A stretch of 64,000 nt of DNA from an uncultured Croceitalea sp. (GTDB lineage: Bacteria > Bacteroidota > Bacteroidia > Flavobacteriales > Flavobacteriaceae), in contig CANNDD010000003.1 of NCBI GenBank assembly GCA_947503285.1, forward strand, positions 62,001-126,000, read 5' to 3'. How positions within the stretch are numbered: the first letter of the stretch is position 1; every line of letters starts with the position of its first letter. A program made the translations under genes and the position numbers. A model generated the notes under the pieces. That model saw only the letters and a list, made by a program, of their open reading frames with translations. It was not told where the DNA came from and did no database searches. Shown here one piece after another: positions 57,701 to 64,000 of the stretch.

Positions 57701-59464
57701 ATGTCAAAATTTGAAAGTTTAGGGCTTCAAGAGTCCCTATTGGTTGCAGTTGCAGATTTAGGATTTGAAAATCCATCAGAAGTACAAGAAAAAGCAATCC
57801 CCATCTTATTGGAAGATGAAACCGATTTAGTGGCATTGGCCCAAACCGGTACCGGTAAAACCGCCGCTTTTGGTTTTCCCTTGATCCAGAAAATAGATAT
57901 TGCCTCTAGAACGACCCAAGGGTTGATACTATCGCCTACACGGGAACTTTGCCTTCAGATCACCAACGAAATGCAACTATATTCCAAGTACGAAAAAGGA
58001 ATGAACATCGTTGCCATTTATGGTGGTGCCAGTATCACCGATCAAGCCAGGCAAATTAAAAAAGGGGCACAAATCGTTGTGGCAACACCGGGACGGATGA
58101 AAGATATGATCCGTCGTGGTATCGTTGATATTACCAAGATCGATTATTGTATTCTTGATGAGGCCGATGAAATGTTGAATATGGGCTTTTTTGAGGATAT
58201 CAAGGATATCCTTTCCAATACCCCAAAAGAGAAATCGACATGGTTGTTCTCTGCTACCATGCCGAAAGAGGTCGCTACCATAGCCAAGAAGTTCATGCAC
58301 AGCCCGAAAGAGATTACGGTGGGTGCGAAAAACTCAGGTGCCACGACCGTACAACACGAATATTATGTGGTTAGTGGCCGTGACCGCTACCCTGCCCTAA
58401 AACGATTGGCCGACGCGAATCCGGGAATATTTTCAGTGGTATTCTGTCGTACCAAACGCGACACGCAAAAAGTTGCCGAGAAATTAATCGAAGATGGTTA
58501 CAATGCAGGGGCACTACATGGCGATCTTAGCCAAAACCAGCGCGATTTGGTCATGAACGCCTTTCGTAAAAAACAAATCCAGATGTTGGTGGCAACCGAC
58601 GTGGCCGCAAGGGGAATCGATGTTGATGACATCACCCACGTCATCAACTACCAATTGCCCGATGAAATAGAAACGTATACCCACCGCAGCGGAAGAACCG
58701 GAAGAGCCGGAAAATCGGGCATTTCAATGGTCATCGTAACCCGAAGTGAGCTTCGTAAGATCAATGCCATTGAACGAAAGATCAAACAAGATTTTCTCGA
58801 AAAGAAAATTCCGAGCGGAATCGAAATCTGTGAAATCCAGTTATACCATCTGGCCAATAATATCAAAGACACCAAGGTCAATGATGAGATCGATGGTTAC
58901 CTACCTGCCATAAATGACGTTTTAGATGGAATTGACAGGGAAGAGTTGATTAAAAAGATAGTATCGGTAGAGTTTACGCGATTCTTCAATTACTACAATA
59001 AAACCCGTGACCTGAACTCCAGTGACGGTTCGGGCCGAAGGGAACGGGGTGCGACCGAACATCCGAAAGATGGTTCTGTGCGCTATTTTATAAATGTTGG
59101 GGAGCGCGATGGTTACGATTGGATGTCATTAAAAGATTTTCTTCGTGACAAACTAGGTTTGGATAAAGATGATGTATACAAGGTAGACACCAAGGACAGC
59201 TTCTCTTTTTTCAATACCGATGCCCAATTTACCCCACTTATCTTGGAAACTTTCTCTGATTTCAAGGTAGATGGACGTTTTATCAATGTTGAGGTTTCTA
59301 AAAGCCCAGGTGGGGGTCGAGGTGGAAATCGAGGCGGTGGACGAAGAAGAGATCGTGACCGCAATAGAGGTGGCGGGGGTCGAAGAGACCGTAATACCTC
59401 TTTTAAAGGAGGTAAAAGCGGTTCTAAAAAGTCAAAAGGAAAAAGAAATAGTGGCTTTTATTAG
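57701..59464 (+). CDS. DEAD-box RNA helicase with DbpA-like C-terminus and RGG tail
   Basis: A 587-residue ATP-dependent RNA helicase. Motif I AQTGTGKT (47-54), Ia PTREL (79-83), II DEAD (153-156), III SAT (184-186) and VI HRSGRTGRAG are all present, giving two RecA domains (1-360). After a linker, residues about 455-535 form a DbpA-type RNA-binding domain (VRYFINVGERDGYDWMSL, FKVDGRFINVEVS). The tail (540-587) is Arg/Gly-rich and basic, with GGGRGGNRGGGRR and a Lys/Ser end. DbpA-like proteins act on 23S rRNA hairpin 92 in 50S assembly; here this is probable but not shown. It ends 76 bases before the next gene. Confidence 0.95.
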   Translation: MSKFESLGLQESLLVAVADLGFENPSEVQEKAIPILLEDETDLVALAQTGTGKTAAFGFPLIQKIDIASRTTQGLILSPTRELCLQITNEMQLYSKYEKGMNIVAIYGGASITDQARQIKKGAQIVVATPGRMKDMIRRGIVDITKIDYCILDEADEMLNMGFFEDIKDILSNTPKEKSTWLFSATMPKEVATIAKKFMHSPKEITVGAKNSGATTVQHEYYVVSGRDRYPALKRLADANPGIFSVVFCRTKRDTQKVAEKLIEDGYNAGALHGDLSQNQRDLVMNAFRKKQIQMLVATDVAARGIDVDDITHVINYQLPDEIETYTHRSGRTGRAGKSGISMVIVTRSELRKINAIERKIKQDFLEKKIPSGIEICEIQLYHLANNIKDTKVNDEIDGYLPAINDVLDGIDREELIKKIVSVEFTRFFNYYNKTRDLNSSDGSGRRERGATEHPKDGSVRYFINVGERDGYDWMSLKDFLRDKLGLDKDDVYKVDTKDSFSFFNTDAQFTPLILETFSDFKVDGRFINVEVSKSPGGGRGGNRGGGRRRDRDRNRGGGGRRDRNTSFKGGKSGSKKSKGKRNSGFY

Positions 59465-59515
59465 TTAAGGGCATCCTAAAAGTTAGGGCTGGCCGTGATT
59501 ATTTTCTTTGTTTTG

Positions 59516-59523
59516 TAATTTTG
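59516..59523 (+). promoter_or_regulatory. Promoter -7 box upstream of the CarboxypepD_reg-like gene
   Basis: TAATTTTG matches TAnnTTTG and ends 17 bases before ATG 59541, so the leader would be very short. Confidence 0.5.
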
Positions 59524-59540
59524 GATAAGAAAATTGCTAC

Positions 59541-60317
59541 ATGAATAGACTTTTACCGTTTGTTTTTCTTTTGTGTGTTGTGATCGGTGTTTCACAAGAG
59601 AATGATACTACACAGCCCATTGAAGAACTGCAAGCTACGGTCATTAATGCGCAGACAAACTTTCCATTGGAAAGTGTGCACATCATCAACCTTAACCGTA
59701 TAAAAGGTACTATTACGGATCAAGATGGAAAATTCACGATAACCGCTGCAGTCAATGACACACTCTATTTGACTTATTTAGGTTTTAAGCCCCAAAAAGT
59801 AAGGGTAACCAACGATATGTTCAAGTTTGATGATACGAAGATTGCCCTCACCGAACTCGCTTACGCCTTAGAAGAAGTTGTGGTACGACCCTATCAATTA
59901 ACCGGTTATCTCGATATTGATGTAAAAAACCTGCCTATTAACACCTCATATCAATACAGTATATCGGGGCTTAACAAAAGTTATGAGGCAGGCAATAAAA
60001 ACCCAAGTTCGGTCACCAAGGTTTTGGGTGCAATATTGAATCCCGCCGATATGTTGCGAAATCTATTCGGTAAAAGACCGGCACAGCTTCGTAAATTGAG
60101 ACAAATGAAGGAAGATGAGGATATTCGAGATCTACTGGCTTCAAAATTTGATAGGGAGACCCTTATTCAGTTATTGCAACTCGAGAAAATGGATATCGAA
60201 GATATACTTACCAACTGCAGCTATTCCAAGTCCTTCATTAAAACAGCCAATGACCTTCAAATTTTAGATGCCATCAGTAGTTGTTATGAAGAATATAAAG
60301 TATTGAACAGAAGATAA
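59541..60317 (+). CDS. Exported CarboxypepD_reg-like domain protein
   Basis: A 258-residue exported protein. Signal peptide about 1-18 (VIGVSQ), then one carboxypeptidase-regulatory-like domain (about 28-110: LQATVINAQTNFPLESVHII, GTITDQDGKFTITA, LTYLGFKPQKV). Such domains usually stand before a TonB-receptor plug; here no plug or barrel follows. Instead residues 140-258 are a helical, charged region with LRKLRQMKEDEDIRDLLASKF and two late Cys (NCSYSKS, SSCYEEY). Similar free-standing proteins are common in Bacteroidota; function unknown. It is followed by a hairpin at 60360-60380. Confidence 0.85.
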   Translation: MNRLLPFVFLLCVVIGVSQENDTTQPIEELQATVINAQTNFPLESVHIINLNRIKGTITDQDGKFTITAAVNDTLYLTYLGFKPQKVRVTNDMFKFDDTKIALTELAYALEEVVVRPYQLTGYLDIDVKNLPINTSYQYSISGLNKSYEAGNKNPSSVTKVLGAILNPADMLRNLFGKRPAQLRKLRQMKEDEDIRDLLASKFDRETLIQLLQLEKMDIEDILTNCSYSKSFIKTANDLQILDAISSCYEEYKVLNRR

Positions 60318-60359
60318 TTACATTTTCTTTTTTAGTTTGTTAAAATCACTCCTATTTAT

Positions 60360-60380
60360 ATTTGGGCGTTGGGCCCAAAT
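60360..60380 (+). terminator. Hairpin, probable terminator
   Basis: Perfect 8-bp stem ATTTGGGC (60360-60367) / GCCCAAAT (60373-60380) with loop GTTGG, followed by an A/T-rich stretch with only a short T-run. It lies 43 bases after the CarboxypepD_reg-like gene and 51 before the amylase gene. Confidence 0.5.
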
Positions 60381-60431
60381 AAATTTTATATTTCAACATG
60401 CATTTTATAGTTTTAGGCAAATTCCTCAAAC

Positions 60432-62120
60432 ATGAAAAAACTACTTATCGTTATACCGATATTGGCCTTGATATGCAGTTGTAAAGAAGTAAAAAAAGAT
60501 TCCATCATAGAAAAACAGTCCGAGACGATTACCGAAGAAACGAAAAAAAACGTTCCTTTCTTTTGGGAAGGGGCAAATATTTATTTTCTCTTGACAGACC
60601 GTTTCAACAGTGGTAAAACGGATAATGATACCACTTTAAATAGAAAAGACAGCACCGCGGTACTGAGGGGGTTTGAAGGTGGTGACATTAGCGGTATCTC
60701 AAAAAAAATTGATGCTAATTACTTCAATGACCTCGGTATTAATGCGATATGGTTTACACCTATTGTAGAACAAGTTCATGGCCCAACTAATGAGGGTACT
60801 GGAAACACCTATGCCTATCATGGCTATTGGGCGAAGGACTGGACTGCCATCGATCCTAATTTTGGCACAAAAAAAGATTTGGAGGATTTGGTCAAAAAAG
60901 CACACGCAAAAGGTATTCGGGTAATTTTGGATGTCGTCTTAAATCACACCGGGCCCGTTACGGAATTCGATCCGGTTTGGCCAGAAGAATGGGTGCGGAC
61001 CGAACCAAAATGTGAATTCACCACTTATGAAAATACCACGGCCTGTACCCTAGTGGCCAACCTACCCGATATACTTACAGAATCAGATGAACCGGTAGAA
61101 TTGCCAGACGCATTGTTGGCAAAATGGAAAGAAGAGGGCAGGCTAAGTCAAGAGCTTGATGAATTGAACCTTTTCTTTGAAAGAACGGGATATCCCAGGG
61201 CACCAAGGTTTTACATCATTAAATGGTTGACCGATTACATTCATGAATTTGGTGTGGATGGGTTTAGGGTAGATACCGTAAAACATGTCAATGAAAATGC
61301 ATGGTCAGAATTGAAAAAGGAGGCCGAATACGCCTTTCAAACCTGGAAGAAGAAAAATCCCTCGAAAGTATTGGACGACAATTCTTTTTATATGGTCGGT
61401 GAGGTGTATAATTACGGGATATCCTCAGGAAGGGAATTCGATTTTGGCGATAAGAAAGTTGATTATTTTGATTACGGTTTTTCAAGCTTGATCAATTTCG
61501 ACCTTAAAAATGATGCCCATAAAGACTACGAGACCGTTTTTAAAAAGTACAATGCTTTGTTGAATACGAAACTCAAGGGAAAAAGCGTACTGAACTACCT
61601 TACCTCCCATGATGACGGCAGTCCCTTTGACAGGGAACGAAAAAAGCCCTACATCGCGGCCAATATGCTCTTGTTGACCCCAGGTGCTTCACAGGTATAT
61701 TACGGTGATGAAACCCTACGACCCTTGAATATTGAAGGAGCCGAAGGCGATGCCCATCTTCGCTCCAATATGAACTGGGAAGATTTGGACAGCCTACCAT
61801 CTGTGAAGAAAGTACATGAGCATTGGCAAAAATTAGGAACGTTTAGGGCAAACCACCCAGCTGTTGGCGCGGGCAAGCATAAACGTCTATCTAAAAAACC
61901 ATACGTGTTTTCAAGAATGTTCGTCAATAAAGAGTATAAGGACAAGGTGGTATTGGCATTGGATCTGCCCAAAGGAAAAAAATCGCTTAAGGTGAAAGGT
62001 TTTTTTGGTGATGGTACTAAGCTATATGATACCTATTCCAATACCGAGGTAATTGTTCAAAACGGAAAAGTTTCGCTTGACAACGATTTTGATACCGCCC
62101 TGTTGGAATTGGTGGAATGA
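60432..62120 (+). CDS. Alpha-amylase family (GH13) lipoprotein
   Basis: A 562-residue exported glycosidase of the GH13 clan. Signal peptide with lipobox ICSC (Cys17). The (beta/alpha)8 barrel carries LDVVLNHTG (region I), the nucleophile Asp281 in DGFRVDTVKHV, the general acid Glu324 in MVGEVYN and the third Asp394 in LTSHDDGSPF (usually NHD). A C-terminal beta domain (about 500-562) follows. Its substrates are alpha-1,4-glucans such as starch or glycogen fragments, degraded at the cell surface or in the periplasm. Unlike typical starch utilisation loci, no SusC/SusD or regulator is nearby, so it is an orphan amylase. Ends 29 bases before the metal-binding lipoprotein gene. Confidence 0.92.
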   Translation: MKKLLIVIPILALICSCKEVKKDSIIEKQSETITEETKKNVPFFWEGANIYFLLTDRFNSGKTDNDTTLNRKDSTAVLRGFEGGDISGISKKIDANYFNDLGINAIWFTPIVEQVHGPTNEGTGNTYAYHGYWAKDWTAIDPNFGTKKDLEDLVKKAHAKGIRVILDVVLNHTGPVTEFDPVWPEEWVRTEPKCEFTTYENTTACTLVANLPDILTESDEPVELPDALLAKWKEEGRLSQELDELNLFFERTGYPRAPRFYIIKWLTDYIHEFGVDGFRVDTVKHVNENAWSELKKEAEYAFQTWKKKNPSKVLDDNSFYMVGEVYNYGISSGREFDFGDKKVDYFDYGFSSLINFDLKNDAHKDYETVFKKYNALLNTKLKGKSVLNYLTSHDDGSPFDRERKKPYIAANMLLLTPGASQVYYGDETLRPLNIEGAEGDAHLRSNMNWEDLDSLPSVKKVHEHWQKLGTFRANHPAVGAGKHKRLSKKPYVFSRMFVNKEYKDKVVLALDLPKGKKSLKVKGFFGDGTKLYDTYSNTEVIVQNGKVSLDNDFDTALLELVE

Positions 62121-62149
62121 AATCTCCCTTAGTGTAAATAAAGTATATC

Positions 62150-62467
62150 ATGCATTTTCGATTGGTCTGCATTTTAGTGTTGAGTAGCATTCTGTTGTTT
62201 CTTCCATCTTCATGTAAGGAAAATAAAAAAGTAAAAAAAACGACTACCGATTCTGAGATAAAAGTACTTGCCAGTAGCGAATATCAATGCTCCATGGACT
62301 GCGAAGATGGTAAGACTTACCATGAAGAAGGAACATGCCCCGTTTGTAAAATGAAACTGCAGGCAATGGAATCTGAAATGATCAAAAGCTGTGGGCTACA
62401 TGAACAAGGGGAATGTGATTGTAATGACGATGCCTGTACCTGTGATGGCTGCCCCATACATGGGTAA
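62150..62467 (+). CDS. Cys-rich lipoprotein with heavy-metal-binding domain
   Basis: A 105-residue lipoprotein: lipobox PSSC (Cys22), then YQCSMDCEDGKTYHEEGTCP and VCKMKL (45-70), a variant of the HMBD motif YxCPMHP...GxCPxCGM found in CopZ-like and efflux proteins, with Cys47, Cys51, Cys63 and Cys66. The tail (80-105) has six more Cys and two His in a CxxH / CDC / CTCDGCPIHG pattern. It probably holds soft metals (copper, silver, zinc) in the periplasm or on the surface. The Cys51 in place of the usual His is uncommon. No transporter or efflux gene is adjacent. Confidence 0.8.
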   Translation: MHFRLVCILVLSSILLFLPSSCKENKKVKKTTTDSEIKVLASSEYQCSMDCEDGKTYHEEGTCPVCKMKLQAMESEMIKSCGLHEQGECDCNDDACTCDGCPIHG

Positions 62468-62508
62468 TATCGCCCATCATCCATTCTACATTGATCAACC
62501 CCTATTAA

Positions 62509-62889
62509 TTATACTTTTGAGTGGAGGGCGATTCTATTGCCTTCTGAATCGTGAAAAAGTCCCATATACCCGATATCGGGACTAATCTGGGTCTTGGGTT
62601 TCAAGATACTACCGCCTGAAGTTTCAATTCTATTCAACTCATCTTGCACATCATTGCAAGAAAAATAGATCAGCACACCTTCTTTGCGATTGGGAATGTA
62701 CCATTCCGGCGATTGAACCAATGAGCCCGAACAACCCGGTGAACCATCCAAACTTGGTAACCACCCCATCAAGGTACCACCAAAATCATGGATTTCGATC
62801 TGTATCTGAAAAACGGCTTCATAAAAAGCTTTGGCCCTTTCCATATCAACAACAGGTATTTCGACCCAACCTATTAAGTTTTGTTCCAT
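62509..62889 (-). CDS. VOC-family (glyoxalase-like) protein
   Basis: A 126-residue protein of the vicinal-oxygen-chelate fold. It begins GWVEIPVVDMERAKAFYEAVF, typical for the family, contains GSLVQSPEWYIP and ISPDIGYMGLFHDSEGNRIALHS. A Cys in SPGCSGSL is an oddity. Members are lyases, dioxygenases or resistance proteins; this group is known as YdeN/PhnB-like putative glyoxalases of unknown substrate. It overlaps the upstream SRPBCC gene by one base (TAATG), so the two are co-translated. Confidence 0.88.
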   Translation of the reverse strand: MEQNLIGWVEIPVVDMERAKAFYEAVFQIQIEIHDFGGTLMGWLPSLDGSPGCSGSLVQSPEWYIPNRKEGVLIYFSCNDVQDELNRIETSGGSILKPKTQISPDIGYMGLFHDSEGNRIALHSKV

Positions 62890-63419
62890 TATGAATCCTC
62901 CAGTATTGTTTTTAAACTTGATAGCCCTTCCTCAAAGTCCTTACCTACCATTTTGTCCATACTCATGAACAACATTATAATACTCATGGGGAACTTGTTG
63001 TTGCCAGAAAAGCCCCAGGTTACCTTGGTCTTACCTTCAGCTGTATTTTCGGTCAATAGATAGCAATTCGATTCAGATTTGAATGGTTTCATAAAACGCA
63101 ACTCCCCATCAATCCGCTCTCCATCGACAATCTTCGTAATTTCTTGTTCCCCCTCTCCAACTTCCTTATTACCGAGCCAATAACTTACAGATCCTACTTC
63201 ACCGTCGGTACCACGAAACTCTTTCTTCATATTGGGATCCTTTTTTGCCCACGGAGACCATAGGTCCATTTTCTTTAAGGATCGCAAAAAATCAAATACC
63301 TCTTGTTTAGGTTTTCCAATTTCTACAGAACGGGAAACATCGTAAGTTTTAGGGGCCAATACGGCCAAAATCAGCACAAGCAGGGCAATGCCCGCAATAA
63401 TGTAAAGAAAAGTCGTCAT
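62889..63419 (-). CDS. SRPBCC-family protein with N-terminal membrane anchor
   Basis: A 176-residue protein. A hydrophobic segment (about 3-22) is followed by a START/Bet v1-like ligand-binding domain: VEIGKPKQEVFDFLRSLKKMDLWSPWAKKDPNM in two parts, SVSYWLGNKEVGEGEQEI, and EGKTKVTWGFSGNN. The domain binds hydrophobic molecules; members are annotated polyketide cyclase/dehydrase-like. The K-DP-N-MKKEF block is widespread in this subgroup. First gene of the pair with the VOC protein, 40 bases below the methyltransferase gene. Confidence 0.88.
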   Translation of the reverse strand: MTTFLYIIAGIALLVLILAVLAPKTYDVSRSVEIGKPKQEVFDFLRSLKKMDLWSPWAKKDPNMKKEFRGTDGEVGSVSYWLGNKEVGEGEQEITKIVDGERIDGELRFMKPFKSESNCYLLTENTAEGKTKVTWGFSGNNKFPMSIIMLFMSMDKMVGKDFEEGLSSLKTILEDS

Positions 63420-63459
63420 TTTATTTGATTTAATTGGTTGTCACTAAAATACAAAAAAC

Positions 63460-64000
63460 TCAGGTTGTTAAATAACGTTCAATAACCCGTTCCACATCTT
63501 TGATTGATTTTTTAGTCCAATCCATTCGCTTTTCAAGCAATTCATTTTCAGATAATTGCCATTGAACACTACTGGTTCTTAGGTCTTTTGTCAACTTTTG
63601 TAAGATTATGGCAGCAGCAACGGATATGTTCAGACTCTCTGAAAAACCTTGCATGGGTATGCTTAGAAATCCATCGGCCCTTTTTAGGACCTCCCCGCTT
63701 AATCCGTCTCTCTCGGTTCCAAAGAACAGTGCCGTTTTCTTGGTAACCTTAACATCTGAAAGTTCGTTTCCGTTTTCGTGGGGCGTAGTTGCTATAATGT
63801 GATAACCATCAGTCTTAAGTCGGTCAATACATGCAGTAGTGGTTTGATGTCGATGAACATCGACCCATTGCTCGGCACCCATAGCGATGTTCTTATCCAA
63901 TCGTTTGCCAAACCTGTTTTCAATGACATGAACCGTTTGAACACCGAAGGCGTCACAGCTTCTAATTACTGCACTCGTATTATGCAACTGATAGACATCT
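63460..64000 (-). CDS. RNA 2'-O-methyltransferase, TrmH/SpoU type (partial, 5' end outside window)
   Basis: The frame is open through the end of the window (DVYQLHNTSAVIRSCDAFGV at its start), so the N-terminus lies outside. The visible part has the SPOUT methyltransferase motifs: HNTSAVIRSCDAFG (motif 1), ALFFGTERDGLSGEVL (motif 2) and IPMQGFSESLNISVAAAIIL (motif 3), followed by a basic helical C-terminus (RMDWTKKSIKDVERV). TrmH methylates G18 of tRNA; rRNA-specific relatives (RlmB) have the same core. The C-terminal tail fits TrmH. About 179 residues are visible of an expected 210-230. A TTG at 63987 is not a true start. Confidence 0.88.
   Translation of the reverse strand, partial: DVYQLHNTSAVIRSCDAFGVQTVHVIENRFGKRLDKNIAMGAEQWVDVHRHQTTTACIDRLKTDGYHIIATTPHENGNELSDVKVTKKTALFFGTERDGLSGEVLKRADGFLSIPMQGFSESLNISVAAAIILQKLTKDLRTSSVQWQLSENELLEKRMDWTKKSIKDVERVIERYLTT

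Noticed and set aside
60432-62467. Starch utilisation operon
   Set aside because: Only one GH13 enzyme is present, without transporter or regulator; the next gene is a metal-binding lipoprotein.

Overview
The window looks like chromosomal core DNA from a marine member of the Flavobacteriaceae (phylum Bacteroidota). The grounds are: promoter boxes of the TAnnTTTG type, few Shine-Dalgarno sites, several protein families typical of the group (DUF6913, DUF4249, DUF4294, DUF6095, DUF6495), a long-form GAPDH, monomeric NADP-isocitrate dehydrogenase and a SerB-SerA fusion. I name no genus. Gene density is high. I see no phage, integron, insertion sequence, CRISPR array, rRNA or tRNA gene.

Layout. 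1-1.9 kb: bamD (cut by the window start), dapA and a DUF6913 gene on the minus strand. 2-7 kb: a 5'-nucleotidase split into two proteins, an endonuclease/exonuclease/phosphatase-fold protein, a palindromic repeat cluster and an S15 dipeptidyl-peptidase. 7-13 kb: M23 peptidase, DUF3089 protein, ligA, LOG-family protein, prmC and an acetyltransferase. 13-16 kb: the tightly packed ribD/HAD/DMT/YigZ operon. 16.7-19.4 kb: dnaA, a low-molecular-weight phosphatase and an RsmI-like methylase. 19.4-22.6 kb: cell-wall genes (lysozyme-like protein, mltG, dapF). 22.7-28 kb: htrA, gap, a coiled-coil membrane protein, an acetyltransferase, trmD and rplS. 28-31 kb: a probable non-coding RNA locus and icd. 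31-35.4 kb: a TonB-dependent receptor followed by two tandem DUF4249 lipoproteins.

35.4-39.7 kb: an MGH1/GH63-like glycosidase, a sodium:solute symporter and a GntP permease form a compact minus-strand unit that may take up and split a glycosylglycerate-type solute. 39.8-46.5 kb: M42 peptidase, NUDIX hydrolase, hisS, the S6-S18-L9 operon and an orphan LytTR regulator. 46.5-57.5 kb: priA, DUF2147, YihY, nadC, rlmH, a PilJ-type sensor, the SerB-SerA-ACT fusion, alpha/beta hydrolase, methyltransferase, SGNH hydrolase and rdgB-type pyrophosphatase. 57.7-64 kb: DEAD-box helicase, a CarboxypepD_reg-like protein, a lipoprotein alpha-amylase, a Cys-rich metal-binding lipoprotein, VOC and SRPBCC proteins, and a TrmH-type methyltransferase cut by the window end.

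Most of the window is ordinary housekeeping, and I do not claim a new defence or mobile system. The points most worth a second look are the structured, terminated RNA candidate at 28.2-28.5 kb, the glycosidase/symporter/permease unit, the SerB-SerA fusion, the Shine-Dalgarno hairpin at 41.9 kb and the repeat cluster at 4.9-5.1 kb.
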